DNA of 64,000 nt from Paenibacillus sp. Soil787 (lineage in GTDB: Bacteria > Bacillota > Bacilli > Paenibacillales > NBRC-103111), in assembly GCF_001429545.1 (NCBI RefSeq), contig NZ_LMSP01000047.1, forward strand, positions 1,829 through 65,828, written 5' to 3'. How positions within the stretch are numbered: position 1 is the first letter of the stretch; the number at the start of each line of letters is the position of its first letter. The notes beneath the pieces were generated by a model. That model was not told where the DNA came from. It saw nothing but the letters and a program-made list of their open reading frames with translations, and ran no database searches. Shown here piece after piece: positions 11,581 through 21,339 of the stretch. Made by a program: the position numbers and the translations under genes.

Positions 11581-12348
11581 TTGACTCGTCGAATTTATAT
11601 GCTAGCTTCACTCTCAGCGTTGATCTTATTACTGTCCGGATGTAGTCCGTCAAGTTCAACTATGGCACCTATTGATCCGAATACCGCAAGCTTTTTCGTT
11701 AAATATTTTGTGTACCCGCTTTCTAGGACACTGGACTGGTTCGCTGATCATTTATGGGGTCAATACGGATTATCCATCTTGGTCGTTACCGTGATCATTC
11801 GTTTAATTATTTTGCCGCTTACGCTTAAGCAGTACAAAAGTTCCAAACGGATGCAGGATCTACAGCCAGAGATGAAGAAGCTCAAAGAAAAGTATAAAGA
11901 TGATGCGAAGAAACAGCAGGAAGAAACAATGAAGCTGTTTCAGCAAAATGGTGTGAATCCATTAGCAGGGTGTTTCCCAATCATTGTTCAGATGCCAATT
12001 CTTATTGCTCTTTATCAAGCGATTATGCGTAATGACCACATCCGTGAACATACTTTCTTATGGATGAACCTTGGTAAACCGGATCACTTGTATATTCTTC
12101 CGTTGATTGCTGCGGCAACGACATTCGTTCAACAAATGTTTATGTCTTCCCAAATGAATCAACAAATGAAAAGCTTATTATATATTTTCCCAGTAATGAT
12201 TTTCGTAATGTCTATGAATTTTGCCGCGGCACTTCCACTTTACTGGATCTTCGGTAATATCTTTACGATCGTTCAGTCTTACTTTATTTATGGTTCTCCT
12301 GCATCGCAAAAGTCGGGGCAAAAAAATAAGGGTGGCCTGTCTAAATGA
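11581..12348 (+). CDS. yidC: Membrane protein insertase YidC/OxaA, SpoIIIJ type
   Basis: This insertase folds membrane proteins alone or with SecYEG; the Bacillus SpoIIIJ version is also needed for forespore sigma-G activity. Seen in the 255 residues: a lipoprotein signal with lipobox LLSGC (Cys21), then five membrane segments and the charged loop QYKSSKRMQDLQPEMKKLKEKY. Arg74 in the first core helix (VIIRLIILP) matches the groove arginine. The start is TTG with a strong AGGAGG site. It overlaps jag by four bases (ATGA), indicating translational coupling. Confidence 0.95.
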   Translation: MTRRIYMLASLSALILLLSGCSPSSSTMAPIDPNTASFFVKYFVYPLSRTLDWFADHLWGQYGLSILVVTVIIRLIILPLTLKQYKSSKRMQDLQPEMKKLKEKYKDDAKKQQEETMKLFQQNGVNPLAGCFPIIVQMPILIALYQAIMRNDHIREHTFLWMNLGKPDHLYILPLIAAATTFVQQMFMSSQMNQQMKSLLYIFPVMIFVMSMNFAAALPLYWIFGNIFTIVQSYFIYGSPASQKSGQKNKGGLSK

Positions 12349-12962
12349 AAAAAATCGTGGTGACTGGAAAGACTATTGAGCTAGCGGTTAAATCCGGTTT
12401 ATCTCAATGGCAAGTTTCCGAGGATCGTGTAAACATTCATATTTTGGAGAAACCCTCTCGAGGGTTTCTCGGATTTATTGGTTCCAAAGAAGCTAAAGTA
12501 GAGCTTGAATTGATTCCAGATCCACTTGAGGAAGCCATTGCTTTCTTACAAGATATGTTCGCAGCGATGCAGATTTCCATCACCATAGATACTCGCAAAG
12601 ATCGTGAAGGCTTCATCTTGAATATGAGTGGCTCTGAATTAGGTATTCTGATCGGTAAAAGAGGACAAACACTGGATGCTTTGCAGTATTTAGTGAATAT
12701 CGTAGCAAACCGGTACGCGAATTCTCATTTTCGTATTATCTTAGATGCGGAAAATTTCAGGGATAGACGTAAGAAGACATTGGAGGAGCTCGCACTTAGA
12801 CTCGCCAATCGTGTGATTAAGTCCAAAAAAGAAGTGATTCTTGAACCCATGAATTCTCAGGAACGAAAGATTATTCATGCTGAATTACAGGGACATCCCG
12901 TTGTAAAAACATACAGTAAAGGCGAAGAACCGAACCGTCGGGTGGTTATCGCAGTCAAATAA
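12345..12962 (+). CDS. jag: RNA-binding protein KhpB/Jag (SpoIIIJ-associated)
   Basis: The 205-residue protein has the Jag N-terminal domain (MKKIVVTGKTIELAVKSGL), a KH domain with the GxxG loop in LIGKRGQTLDALQYLV near residue 103, and a C-terminal R3H domain ending HPVVKTYSKGEEPNRRVVI. KhpB works with KhpA as an RNA chaperone that affects cell size and division in Gram-positives. It is coupled to yidC by a four-base overlap and followed by a strong terminator. Confidence 0.94.
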   Translation: MKKIVVTGKTIELAVKSGLSQWQVSEDRVNIHILEKPSRGFLGFIGSKEAKVELELIPDPLEEAIAFLQDMFAAMQISITIDTRKDREGFILNMSGSELGILIGKRGQTLDALQYLVNIVANRYANSHFRIILDAENFRDRRKKTLEELALRLANRVIKSKKEVILEPMNSQERKIIHAELQGHPVVKTYSKGEEPNRRVVIAVK

Positions 12963-12969
12963 CGTTGCC

Positions 12970-12999
12970 GCAATGACTTTGATCATGTCATTGCTTTTT
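12970..12999 (+). terminator. Rho-independent terminator after jag
   Basis: A perfect 8-bp stem GCAATGAC/GTCATTGC with a nine-base loop is followed by TTTTTCTTT. Confidence 0.88.
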
Positions 13000-13033
13000 C
13001 TTTAAGATGAGGTAAATTCGAGGTGCAAATACT

Positions 13034-14410
13034 ATGTTAAATGATACGATTGCTGCTATTTCTACACCGCTTGGAGAAGGTGGGATAGCGGTTATTCGTG
13101 TGAGCGGAGACGAAGCTGTTCCACTCGTGGAACGGGTTTTTCGCTCAAAAACGAAATTATCTGTTGCTGAGACGCATACGGTACATTATGGATTCATAAT
13201 AGAACCTGCTTCTGCCCAAAAGGTAGAGGAGGTTCTAGTTACGTTAATGAAAGCTCCACGTTCATTTACGATGGAAGATGTTGTGGAAGTCAGCTGTCAC
13301 GGGGGCATAGTTTCCGTTAAGAAAGTGCTCGATTTGCTGCTGCAGCAAGGAGTTCGGTTAGCTGAACCCGGCGAGTTCACGAAGCGAGCTTTCTTGAATG
13401 GTCGGATTGATCTGACCCAGGCAGAAGCGGTGATTGATTTAATCCGGGCCAAATCGGATAGAGCTTTCAAGGTAGCTTTGAAGCAAGTTGAAGGAAATTT
13501 GTCGAAACAAATTAAATCTCTACGTTATACATTAGTGGAATTGATGGCTCACGTGGAAGTGAATATTGATTATCCTGAGCATGATGTGGAAGAAATGACG
13601 AACAGTTTCATAAAGAGCAAGTGTGATACGGTTATGTTTGAAATTGACCGTCTTTTGGTAACCGCGGAGCAGGGGAAGATATTGCGAGAAGGTATTGAAA
13701 CAGCCATTGTTGGTAAGCCGAATGTCGGCAAATCCTCTCTTCTCAATGAATTAGCGCAGGAGAATCGTGCTATTGTTACGGATATTCCAGGTACAACAAG
13801 GGATGTCATTGAGGAATTCGTGAATATTGGTGGTATCCCTTTGAAGCTGCTGGATACTGCGGGCATTAGGGAAACATCAGATCTTGTTGAACAAATCGGA
13901 GTTGAGCGTTCAAAGACTGCGTTAGCTGAAGCAGATCTTATTTTACTAGTCCTGAATAGTAATGAAGAGCTTGAGTTGAATGAAATTGTGCTGATGAAGC
14001 AATTGGCGGATAAACAAACGATTGTCATTTTGAATAAAACGGATTTAACAAGGAAGCTGAATGTCGAGCAAGTTCTGAGTTATTTTCCACAAGAACGTAT
14101 TGTTGAGCTATCTCTGATTGAGAATAAAGGTATTGAAGATTTGGAAAAAGCGATTGCGGCAATTTTCTTTGAGGGTAAACTAGAATCAAGTGATTTGACG
14201 TATGTTAGTAATGTTCGTCATATTTCGCTATTGAAGCAAGCTAAACGTTCGTTACAAGATGCACTTGATGCTAATGAACAATATGTACCTATTGATATGA
14301 TACAAATTGATATTCGAGCAGCTTGGGAACAGCTTGGAGAGATTATCGGCGACTCAGTAGGAGAATCATTGATTGATCAGATATTTACACAATTTTGCTT
14401 AGGAAAATGA
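13034..14410 (+). CDS. mnmE: tRNA uridine-5-carboxymethylaminomethyl(34) synthesis GTPase MnmE
   Basis: MnmE works with MnmG to modify the wobble uridine (cmnm5U34) of certain tRNAs. The 458 residues show an N-terminal folate-binding domain, a helical domain interrupted by a G domain with Walker A GKPNVGKS at 227-234, DIPGTTRD switch I, DTAG at 274-277 and NKTD, and the invariant C-terminal FCLGK with catalytic Cys455. It is followed by mnmG, its functional partner, after a small hairpin. Confidence 0.97.
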   Translation: MLNDTIAAISTPLGEGGIAVIRVSGDEAVPLVERVFRSKTKLSVAETHTVHYGFIIEPASAQKVEEVLVTLMKAPRSFTMEDVVEVSCHGGIVSVKKVLDLLLQQGVRLAEPGEFTKRAFLNGRIDLTQAEAVIDLIRAKSDRAFKVALKQVEGNLSKQIKSLRYTLVELMAHVEVNIDYPEHDVEEMTNSFIKSKCDTVMFEIDRLLVTAEQGKILREGIETAIVGKPNVGKSSLLNELAQENRAIVTDIPGTTRDVIEEFVNIGGIPLKLLDTAGIRETSDLVEQIGVERSKTALAEADLILLVLNSNEELELNEIVLMKQLADKQTIVILNKTDLTRKLNVEQVLSYFPQERIVELSLIENKGIEDLEKAIAAIFFEGKLESSDLTYVSNVRHISLLKQAKRSLQDALDANEQYVPIDMIQIDIRAAWEQLGEIIGDSVGESLIDQIFTQFCLGK

Positions 14411-14433
14411 AAACGACAGCATTTGCGTTTTCA
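14408..14433 (+). other. Hairpin between mnmE and mnmG
   Basis: GAAAACG pairs with CGTTTTC around a ten-base loop, overlapping the mnmE stop. No T-run of terminator quality follows, so it may be a weak attenuator or an mRNA-stability element. Confidence 0.5.
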
Positions 14434-14456
14434 TAAAAGAGGGAGGGACGTTTATT

Positions 14457-16352
14457 ATGGGATATCATGCAGGTGATTATGATGTAATTGTCATCGGTGC
14501 TGGACACGCAGGTTGTGAATCGGCATTAGCCTCTGCGCGCATGGGTTGTAATACACTATTATTAACGATTAATTTAGACATGGTCGCATTCATGCCTTGT
14601 AATCCGTCTATTGGTGGTCCTGCGAAGGGCCACGTTGTTCGTGAGATTGACGCGCTTGGTGGCGAAATGGGTCGTAACATCGATAAAACGTATATTCAGA
14701 TGCGAATGTTGAATACAGGGAAGGGTCCCGCGGTACATGCACTGCGCGCACAAGCGGACAAATTTGCGTATCAACATAAAATGAAAGAAACAATTGAAGC
14801 GACTCCAAACTTGACGTTACGTCAAGGTATGGCCGAAGAGCTCATTGTTGAAGGCGGCGTGTGTAAGGGCGTTATCACGAAAACAGGCGCTGAATATTAC
14901 TCTAAAGCAATCGTTTTAACGACGGGGACTTATTTAAGAGGGAAAGTTATTATGGGCGAGCTGATGTATGAGAGTGGACCCAATAATCAACAACCTTCTG
15001 TTAAATTATCAGAATCCTTGCGTAAACTCGGCTTTGAACTTGTTCGGTTCAAAACAGGGACACCGCCGCGTGTTCACAAGGATACAATTGATTTTAGTAA
15101 AACGGAAATTCAACCAGGTGATGATGAGCCTAAATTTTTCTCTTTTGAGACTAAAGAAGAAATAAGTGGCAATGAACAGCTTCCATGTTGGTTAACATAC
15201 ACATCTGAGGAGACACACAACATTATTAATTCTAATTTACACCGTGCTCCGATGTTCTCGGGAGCTATTGAAGGTACAGGTCCAAGATATTGTCCATCCA
15301 TTGAGGATAAAATTGTCCGATTTGCTGATAAACCTAAGCATCAAATTTTTCTAGAGCCAGAGGGACGTAATACTTCGGAATATTATGTTCAAGGATTATC
15401 AACGAGCATGCCGGAAGATGTTCAATTGGGAATCCTGCGTTCTATCCCTGGACTTGAGAAAGTGGAAATGATGCGTACCGGTTATGCCATTGAATATGAT
15501 GCGGTAGTTCCTACTCAGCTAAAGCCTTCTTTGGAAACGAAAATGGTAAGTGGTTTATTCACTGCCGGGCAAATAAATGGAACATCTGGATATGAGGAAG
15601 CTGCTGGGCAAGGGGTTATGGCTGGGATTAATGCGGCTCGTAAAGTGCAAGAGAAAGAAGCTATCGTTCTGGATAGATCGGAAGGCTATATCGGCGTTTT
15701 AATTGATGATCTTGTTACGAAGGGTACGAATGAACCCTATCGTCTGCTAACATCACGCGCTGAATATCGGTTGCTTCTTCGCCATGATAATGCTGATTTA
15801 AGACTTACGCCAATTGGTCATGAAATCGGGCTTATTTCAGACGAACGATATGCTGCATTTTTAAATAAGAAGGCTTTGATTGATCAAGAAGTTGAACGTC
15901 TATCTAACGTTAAGGTTAAGCCAGAACCTCTTGTACAGGAGTTACTAGAAAGCTTGGATAGTGTACAGCTGAACAATTCTGTACCAGCCATCTCGTTGCT
16001 TCGTCGTCCTGAGATTGAATATAAGCATATTGAGCAAATGACTCCTTCTCCACTTGAACTTGACGATGAAATGAAAGAGCAAGTAGGAATTCAAGTGAAA
16101 TATGCTGGATACATCGAAAAACAAAGCAATCAAGTTGAACGTTTGCGTAAGATGGAGAAGAAGAAAATTCCGGATGACATCGAGTATAGCGAAATACACG
16201 GGATTGCGACGGAAGCTAAGCAGAAGTTAGCTAAAATTCGCCCAATATCTATTGGTCAGGCATCTCGTATCGGTGGAGTTACACCTTCGGATATTTCTAT
16301 TCTTCTTGTTTATTTGGAACATTACAACAGAGTCATTGCGGCTAGAGGTTAA
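14457..16352 (+). CDS. mnmG: tRNA uridine-5-carboxymethylaminomethyl(34) synthesis enzyme MnmG (GidA)
   Basis: This 631-residue FAD protein forms the MnmEG complex. The FAD-binding Rossmann motif [10 protein letters not shown] is at residues 12-21. Family motifs [22 protein letters not shown] and [18 protein letters not shown] are intact, and the C-terminal MnmE-binding helical domain ends [19 protein letters not shown]. The GGGAGGG ribosome site upstream is strong. It is separated from rsmG by three bases, so the three genes mnmE-mnmG-rsmG probably form one operon. Confidence 0.98.
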   Translation: MGYHAGDYDVIVIGAGHAGCESALASARMGCNTLLLTINLDMVAFMPCNPSIGGPAKGHVVREIDALGGEMGRNIDKTYIQMRMLNTGKGPAVHALRAQADKFAYQHKMKETIEATPNLTLRQGMAEELIVEGGVCKGVITKTGAEYYSKAIVLTTGTYLRGKVIMGELMYESGPNNQQPSVKLSESLRKLGFELVRFKTGTPPRVHKDTIDFSKTEIQPGDDEPKFFSFETKEEISGNEQLPCWLTYTSEETHNIINSNLHRAPMFSGAIEGTGPRYCPSIEDKIVRFADKPKHQIFLEPEGRNTSEYYVQGLSTSMPEDVQLGILRSIPGLEKVEMMRTGYAIEYDAVVPTQLKPSLETKMVSGLFTAGQINGTSGYEEAAGQGVMAGINAARKVQEKEAIVLDRSEGYIGVLIDDLVTKGTNEPYRLLTSRAEYRLLLRHDNADLRLTPIGHEIGLISDERYAAFLNKKALIDQEVERLSNVKVKPEPLVQELLESLDSVQLNNSVPAISLLRRPEIEYKHIEQMTPSPLELDDEMKEQVGIQVKYAGYIEKQSNQVERLRKMEKKKIPDDIEYSEIHGIATEAKQKLAKIRPISIGQASRIGGVTPSDISILLVYLEHYNRVIAARG

Positions 16353-16355
16353 TTC

Positions 16356-17084
16356 ATGGATGTTATTCAACAACAATTTGTTCAATTATTAGAAAAACAA
16401 CAAATTTCTCTTTCTACGCGACAACTTGATCAATTTGAGTTGTATTACAAGACTCTTGTAGAGTGGAATGAGAAAATGAATCTAACGGGTATTACAGAGA
16501 GAGATCAAGTTTATTTAAAACATTTCTATGACTCTCTCTCTGTTTCTTTTAATTATAATATGCGAGAAGTATCAACTATTGCTGATATCGGCTCTGGAGC
16601 GGGGTTTCCGAGTATCCCTTTGAAAATCGCTTTTCCACATCTTAAAATTACGATCGTGGATTCTTTGAATAAACGCATCTTGTTTCTAAGAGAGTTAGTT
16701 TTGCAACTCGGGCTTACAGATACCGAATGTGTTCATGGTAGAGCAGAGGATATTGCTAGATTGCCTAAATATCGGGATCAATTTGATTTGGTCACCGCTA
16801 GAGCTGTTGCACGAATGCAAGTTTTAAATGAGTTTTGTCTTCCTTTTGTTAAGAAGGATGGAACGTTTATTGCGATGAAAGGTTCAGACATTGATGAGGA
16901 ACTTAGCGAGGCTTCCTTCAGTTTAGCAGAGTTGAGAGGGAAGGTAGTCAAGGTGAATCGTATGCAGCTACCAATCGAAGAATCGATCCGACATTTTGTA
17001 GAGATTCATAAACTTTCATCGACTCCTGCTAAGTATCCTAGAAAAGCAGGCATCCCACTTAAAGAGCCTTTAAACAAAATGTGA
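16356..17084 (+). CDS. rsmG: 16S rRNA (guanine(527)-N(7))-methyltransferase RsmG (GidB)
   Basis: RsmG methylates G527 in the 530 loop of 16S rRNA, and its loss gives low-level streptomycin resistance. The 242-residue protein shows the SAM-binding motif IADIGSGAGFPSIPLK at about 75-90 and the family motif VTARAVARMQVLNEFCLP. It lies three bases after mnmG. The C-terminal tail YPRKAGIPLKEPLNK is typical of the family. Confidence 0.96.
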   Translation: MDVIQQQFVQLLEKQQISLSTRQLDQFELYYKTLVEWNEKMNLTGITERDQVYLKHFYDSLSVSFNYNMREVSTIADIGSGAGFPSIPLKIAFPHLKITIVDSLNKRILFLRELVLQLGLTDTECVHGRAEDIARLPKYRDQFDLVTARAVARMQVLNEFCLPFVKKDGTFIAMKGSDIDEELSEASFSLAELRGKVVKVNRMQLPIEESIRHFVEIHKLSSTPAKYPRKAGIPLKEPLNKM

Positions 17085-17087
17085 ATT

Positions 17088-17103
17088 TGTTCCACGTGAA
17101 ACA
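17088..17103. other. parS: parS centromere-like site
   Basis: The 16 bases TGTTCCACGTGAAACA are a perfect match to the bacterial parS consensus and form a palindrome. The site sits just after rsmG and upstream of noc-soj-spo0J. ParB/Spo0J binds and spreads from such sites to organise origin segregation. Confidence 0.96.
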
Positions 17104-17250
17104 TTTACATGGTTTTGAGGTTCAAATAGAAGGATTTATCGACTCTATGTTGAATTTATAATAGAGTGAATTTATTCTATTAAGTGATTATTTTTTACAG
17201 ATTACTTGTCATATATCTACGTAATATTGGCAAGATGTTTTCGTTCGTTG

Positions 17251-17335
17251 AATAGAAAGTATAGATTAATACTTTTGCTTCGCATCAACCTTGACAAACG
17301 CACTCGTTCCTAACGGACGAAGGAACCGTTTATCC
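17251..17335 (+). repeat. Dispersed intergenic palindromic repeat, long form (copy A)
   Basis: The core at 17293-17335 reads GACAAACGCACTCGTTCC then TAACGGACGAAGGAACCGTTTATCC. A 40-base left extension contains GAAAGTATAGATTAATAC and TTTTGCTTCGCATC. The same core plus extension recurs inverted at 26129-26213, and shorter versions occur at 20104, 39456 and 55574. The element lies in the 313-base gap between rsmG and noc, which otherwise holds only parS. Confidence 0.7.
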
Positions 17336-17415
17336 TTGTGTAGGACGAAGAGGTCGTCTATTTTGGATCATTTTGGTCGCTTAAACTACGGGAAGAGTTG
17401 GTGGTAAGTGTTCCT

Positions 17416-18231
17416 ATGAAAGAACAAATTTCAAAGCTATTTGGCCTAACAGATCGAGCAACAACTGACGAGGTCAAGAACATATCGGTCAATAGTATTA
17501 TTCCAAGTCCGTATCAGCCAAGATTGTTATTTGATGATGATCGAATTGATGAACTCATGCAAACAATTCGAACTCATGGCATCATTCAGCCCATTGTTGT
17601 AAGAGTTAAAAACAACACATTCGAGCTGATTGCCGGTGAGCGACGTCTAAGAGCTGTTAAAAAGCTCGGTCTCGATACAATCCCTGCGATTGTACGTGAT
17701 TTCAACGATTCTCAAGCAGCATCAATCGCACTTATAGAAAATTTACAGCGTGAAGGACTTACAGCAATAGAAGAGGCAGCTGCTTACCAACAGTTAATAG
17801 AGATGCATGATTTAACGCAAGAAAGCTTAGCGCAGCGTCTTGGTAAAAGTCAATCGACGATTGCAAATAAAATCCGATTATTACATCTAAGCGAACCCGT
17901 TAAAATGGCATTAATGGAACGTAAAATTACTGAACGTCATGCCAGAGCATTATTGGCGCTTGATCAAGAGGATCTGCAAGTTAAAGTACTAGAAGAGATT
18001 ATCGCCAAAGAGTTAAATGTAAAGCAAACAGAAATTAAAATTAATTTCTTAAAGGAAGCTACTAAGCTTAAGAAATCTCGTCGCGTCTCTTTTACGAAAG
18101 ATGTTCGGTTAGCTTTAAATACAATTCGACAATCCGTTGAAATGGTTTCGAGTTCTGGTTTAAATATTAATACGTCTGAGCAGGATCATGATGATCATTA
18201 TGAAATTATAATTAAGATTCCTAAACGATAA
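17416..18231 (+). CDS. noc: Nucleoid occlusion protein Noc
   Basis: Noc is a ParB-family CTPase that binds NBS sites, attaches to the membrane and blocks Z-ring assembly over the nucleoid. The protein opens MKEQISKLFGL, the amphipathic N-terminal membrane-binding helix seen in Bacillus Noc (MKHSFSRFFGL). A ParB-type N-domain follows (IIPSPYQPR, GERRLRAVKKLG), then a helix-turn-helix (LTQESLAQRLGKSQSTIANKIRLL). Earlier in-frame TTG/GTG codons at 17398-17404 could be starts, but family alignment favours the ATG at 17416. It lies upstream of soj, with a terminator between. Confidence 0.93.
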   Translation: MKEQISKLFGLTDRATTDEVKNISVNSIIPSPYQPRLLFDDDRIDELMQTIRTHGIIQPIVVRVKNNTFELIAGERRLRAVKKLGLDTIPAIVRDFNDSQAASIALIENLQREGLTAIEEAAAYQQLIEMHDLTQESLAQRLGKSQSTIANKIRLLHLSEPVKMALMERKITERHARALLALDQEDLQVKVLEEIIAKELNVKQTEIKINFLKEATKLKKSRRVSFTKDVRLALNTIRQSVEMVSSSGLNINTSEQDHDDHYEIIIKIPKR

Positions 18232-18252
18232 TAAAGCATTTATTGCTACCTT

Positions 18253-18276
18253 AAACGGCGCAAGCCGTTTTTTTGC
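18253..18276 (+). terminator. Rho-independent terminator after noc
   Basis: A perfect AAACGGC/GCCGTTT stem with a GCAA tetraloop runs into seven T residues. Confidence 0.9.
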
Positions 18277-18392
18277 ATCTTATGGACATAATCTATTAAA
18301 TATTGATAAGGTAACTCAGCCATAGATATGATAAGATAGTACTACTGCTTTAGTATGGCATATGGAACATAAGCGATTGAGGTGAAATGGTT

Positions 18393-19151
18393 TTGTCTAA
18401 AATAATAGCAATAACAAATCAGAAGGGTGGCGTCGGCAAGACGACAACTTCTGTGAATTTAGGTGCTTCACTAGCCTCCTTAGGGAAAAGGGTGCTTCTG
18501 GTTGATATCGACCCACAAGGTAATACAACAAGTGGCATTGGTGTAAACAAAGCGGATGTTGTTAATTGCATCTATGATGTACTTATTAATGATGTTCACC
18601 CCAAAGATGCAACGGTTGATACCAACGTTCCAAATCTTAAAATAGTACCTGCAACGATTCAGTTAGCAGGAGCTGAAATAGAACTTGTTCCGACGATTTC
18701 AAGGGAAGTACGATTAAAGAAATCCCTCCAGTTAGTGAAACATTTATATGATTACATTCTTATTGATTGTCCTCCGTCACTAGGCCTTCTAACCATTAAC
18801 TCATTAACTGCTGCCGATTCTGTCATTATCCCAATTCAATGTGAATACTATGCGCTTGAAGGATTAAGCCAATTGCTCAATACCGTTCGCTTAGTTCAAA
18901 AGCATCTTAATACAGGGCTTCAAATTGAAGGTGTTTTGTTGACTATGTTCGATGCTAGAACTAACCTGGGTATACAGGTTATTGAAGAAGTTAAGAAATA
19001 CTTCCAAACTAAAGTATACCAAACGATTATTCCAAGAAATGTTCGCTTAAGTGAAGCGCCCAGTCATGGACAATCCATTATTACGTATGATCCTAGATCA
19101 AAAGGCGCGGAAGTGTATTTAGAGCTTGCGAAGGAAGTGATCTCTGTATGA
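18393..19151 (+). CDS. soj: Chromosome-partitioning ATPase ParA/Soj
   Basis: Soj is a deviant Walker ATPase that cooperates with Spo0J in origin segregation and regulates DnaA. The protein starts MSKIIAITNQ, with the Walker A KGGVGKTTT at residues 11-19, VDIDPQGN and DCPPSLGLLT; the whole length aligns closely with B. subtilis Soj. I chose the TTG at 18393 over the ATG at 18387 because GAGGTG is eight bases from the TTG but only two from the ATG, and the family begins at MxKIIAITNQ. It overlaps spo0J by four bases. Confidence 0.96.
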   Translation: MSKIIAITNQKGGVGKTTTSVNLGASLASLGKRVLLVDIDPQGNTTSGIGVNKADVVNCIYDVLINDVHPKDATVDTNVPNLKIVPATIQLAGAEIELVPTISREVRLKKSLQLVKHLYDYILIDCPPSLGLLTINSLTAADSVIIPIQCEYYALEGLSQLLNTVRLVQKHLNTGLQIEGVLLTMFDARTNLGIQVIEEVKKYFQTKVYQTIIPRNVRLSEAPSHGQSIITYDPRSKGAEVYLELAKEVISV

Positions 19152-20020
19152 CCAAAGGCCTTTCTAAAGGTTTAGGTAAGGGATTGGATGCTTTAATTAC
19201 TTCTTTACATATTGATGAAAGTGATAAAGTTATCCAAATTCCTTTATCCCAATTGAGAGCAAACCCTTATCAACCTAGAAAAAATTTCAATGAAGATAGT
19301 ATTAGAGAATTAGCCGATTCAATTAAAGAACATGGTGTTATTCAACCGATTATCGTTCGTAAAGTTCTCAAAGGATTCGAGATCATTGCGGGTGAGCGAA
19401 GATTCCGTGCTTCGCAAGTATCAGGGATAGCGACGATTCCTGCTGTTGAAAGAAACTTCTCCGATCAGCAAGTCATGGAAATCGCTTTGATTGAAAACGT
19501 ACAACGTGAAGATCTTAATGCGATGGAAATTGCCTTTGCTTATCAAGGTATTATTGATCAGTTTTCTCTTACACAAGAAGAGCTTTCTGCTAAGGTTGGA
19601 AAGAGTAGATCACATATTGCTAATTTTCTGAGATTGCTGCAGCTGCCCGAATCCATTAAACAATATGTTTCACGTGGAACATTATCAATGGGACATGCGA
19701 GAGCCATTGTAGGTGTGAAGGATGATAAGCTGAAGAAAGAACTTGCGGAAACAACCATCAGTAAACAATGGAGTGTACGTGAGCTTGAAGAAGCTGTGAA
19801 AACGTTGGAAGAGACACCAGGGCAAGAAAAAGAAAGAAGTAAACAAAAAGAAAAGAATAGAGATCCATACATTAATCAAGCCGAAGATCAGTTGAGAGAT
19901 ATTTACCGCACGACGGTAAAAATCAAACATCAACAGGATAAAGGTAAGATTGAGCTGCTCTACTATTCCAAAGACGATTTAAACCGTCTACTAGAATTAC
20001 TTCAAGGTAAAATCTCTTAA
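19148..20020 (+). CDS. spo0J: Chromosome-partitioning protein ParB/Spo0J
   Basis: Spo0J is a parS-binding CTPase clamp that loads SMC at the origin. The 290-residue protein has an N-terminal tail KGLGKGLDALI (Soj-activating lysine/arginine-rich peptide), the CTP-binding motif GERRFRASQ, and a helix-turn-helix around LTQEELSAKVGKSRSHIANFLRLL. The C-terminal part contains a charged linker and dimerisation domain. A perfect parS site lies inside the gene at 19666. It is coupled to soj by an ATGA overlap. Confidence 0.97.
   Translation: MTKGLSKGLGKGLDALITSLHIDESDKVIQIPLSQLRANPYQPRKNFNEDSIRELADSIKEHGVIQPIIVRKVLKGFEIIAGERRFRASQVSGIATIPAVERNFSDQQVMEIALIENVQREDLNAMEIAFAYQGIIDQFSLTQEELSAKVGKSRSHIANFLRLLQLPESIKQYVSRGTLSMGHARAIVGVKDDKLKKELAETTISKQWSVRELEEAVKTLEETPGQEKERSKQKEKNRDPYINQAEDQLRDIYRTTVKIKHQQDKGKIELLYYSKDDLNRLLELLQGKIS
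19666..19681. other. parS: parS site inside spo0J
   Basis: TGTTTCACGTGGAACA is the exact reverse complement of the parS site at 17088. It is embedded in the spo0J coding sequence, as is one of the B. subtilis parS sites. Confidence 0.96.
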
Positions 20021-20026
20021 AATTAG

Positions 20027-20085
20027 ATAGCATACCGATGGTTTTCTTTCGAACTGAAAGATCAAACTAAGGTATGCTATATTTA
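20027..20085 (+). terminator. Long nested hairpin after spo0J
   Basis: ATAGCATACC pairs with GGTATGCTAT across a loop that contains a second small stem CTTTC/GAAAG. The tail is ATTTAT rather than a clean T-run, so it may terminate inefficiently. Confidence 0.55.
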
Positions 20086-20103
20086 TGAGGTAATGAGATC
20101 ATT

Positions 20104-20145
20104 CAAGCGTGCTCGTCTTTAAAGACAGTGTAAGCCGTTTTATCC
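20104..20145 (+). repeat. Dispersed intergenic palindromic repeat (copy E, degenerate)
   Basis: AAGCGTGCTCGTCTTTAAAG followed by ACAGTGTAAGCCGTTTTATCC matches the core of the repeats at 17293 and 55574 in spacing and ends, with several substitutions. It lies directly upstream of the next gene's ribosome site. Confidence 0.5.
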
Positions 20146-20163
20146 AAGAGAGAGGGTGACAAA

Positions 20164-21324
20164 ATGAAGGGTGTTATGTATTTTGATCAAGCGGCATCTT
20201 CATGGCCGAAACCGCCTGCCGTTATGGATGCCATGATGCAATGTATGCATGAGTTCGCAGCCAATCCAGGCAGAGGCAGTCATCAGATGGCAGTGAAAGC
20301 CAGCAGAGTATTATTTGAGACGCGAAAGAATACGGCACGTTTATTTGGTGTTAGAAACCCTAATGATATATCGTTTGCATTAAATACAACCCATGCGCTG
20401 AATCAAGCGATCAAAGGCTTCGTCAAAGCTGGGGATCATGTGATATGCACCAATATCGAGCATAATTCCGTTCGTAGACCGCTTGAATATTTGAAGGCTT
20501 CAGCTCAGGTTGAGCTTACATATATTCCTAGTGATGAACAAGGTAATATTCGATTAGAAGAGTTGAAGAAGGCATTTCAACCCAATACAACCCTAGTAGT
20601 TGTCAATCACAGTTCGAACCTATTGGGAACCATTATGCCAGTAGGCGAGATAGGAGACATTTGTCGTACTCAAGGCGTCAGACTGCTCGTTGACGCGGCT
20701 CAGAGTGCCGGTATACTGCCTATTGATGTGGTGAATATGAACATCGACATGCTGGCATTTCCAGGCCATAAGGGGCTCCTGGGGCCTCAGGGGACAGGTG
20801 GTTTATATATTCATCCGGATATTGATTTAGAGCCGCTATTACATGGAGGTACGGGGAGTCAATCGGAGGCCATACACCAACCCACGGTGCGACCAGATCG
20901 CTATGAAGCTGGGACGCAAAATACAGTTGGCATTGCGGGACTGAATGAAGGTGTGAAATTTGTTTTGGCTGAAACCGTAGAAAAGATTCATGAGAAAGAG
21001 TGGCGTCAAACACAGCTAATGATGGAAGGTTTACTGGGAATTGAAGGAGTCACGGTTCTTGGGCCGACGCTTGGACAAAATAAAACAGGAATTGTTTCTT
21101 TTAATATCAACGATGCGGATTCATCTGAAGTGGCTTTTATCCTAGACCAATCTTTTCAAATTGCCGTTCGTTCAGGCTATCATTGTACGCCGCTTGCGCA
21201 TGAAGCTGCTGGTACTTTAGCTAAAGGTGCGGTTAGAACGAGTATTGGTTATTTCACAACGGATCATGAAGTGGAAGCCTTGATTGATGCTGTAAAAGAG
21301 ATTCAAACGCAGTATGCGAAGTAG
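20164..21324 (+). CDS. Class V aminotransferase, cysteine desulfurase-like protein
   Basis: The 386-residue PLP enzyme resembles SufS/CsdA-type cysteine desulfurases. The Schiff-base lysine is Lys203 in FPGHKGLLGPQGTGGLY. Asp in LVDAAQSAG contacts the pyridine ring, and Cys341 in SGYHCTPLAHE is the persulfide-carrying cysteine. Such enzymes take sulfur from L-cysteine, releasing alanine, for Fe-S cluster or tRNA thiolation. No IscU/SufU partner is next to it, so its sulfur acceptor is unknown. The ribosome site is GAGAGGGTG. The Bacillales equivalent is usually annotated only to family. Confidence 0.88.
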   Translation: MKGVMYFDQAASSWPKPPAVMDAMMQCMHEFAANPGRGSHQMAVKASRVLFETRKNTARLFGVRNPNDISFALNTTHALNQAIKGFVKAGDHVICTNIEHNSVRRPLEYLKASAQVELTYIPSDEQGNIRLEELKKAFQPNTTLVVVNHSSNLLGTIMPVGEIGDICRTQGVRLLVDAAQSAGILPIDVVNMNIDMLAFPGHKGLLGPQGTGGLYIHPDIDLEPLLHGGTGSQSEAIHQPTVRPDRYEAGTQNTVGIAGLNEGVKFVLAETVEKIHEKEWRQTQLMMEGLLGIEGVTVLGPTLGQNKTGIVSFNINDADSSEVAFILDQSFQIAVRSGYHCTPLAHEAAGTLAKGAVRTSIGYFTTDHEVEALIDAVKEIQTQYAK

Positions 21325-21339
21325 AAAGAGGGATAGATC

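Noticed and set aside
17085-17397. A Noc-binding site in the noc upstream region
   Set aside because: No ATTTCCCGGGAAAT-like sequence is present; only parS and the dispersed repeat are seen.
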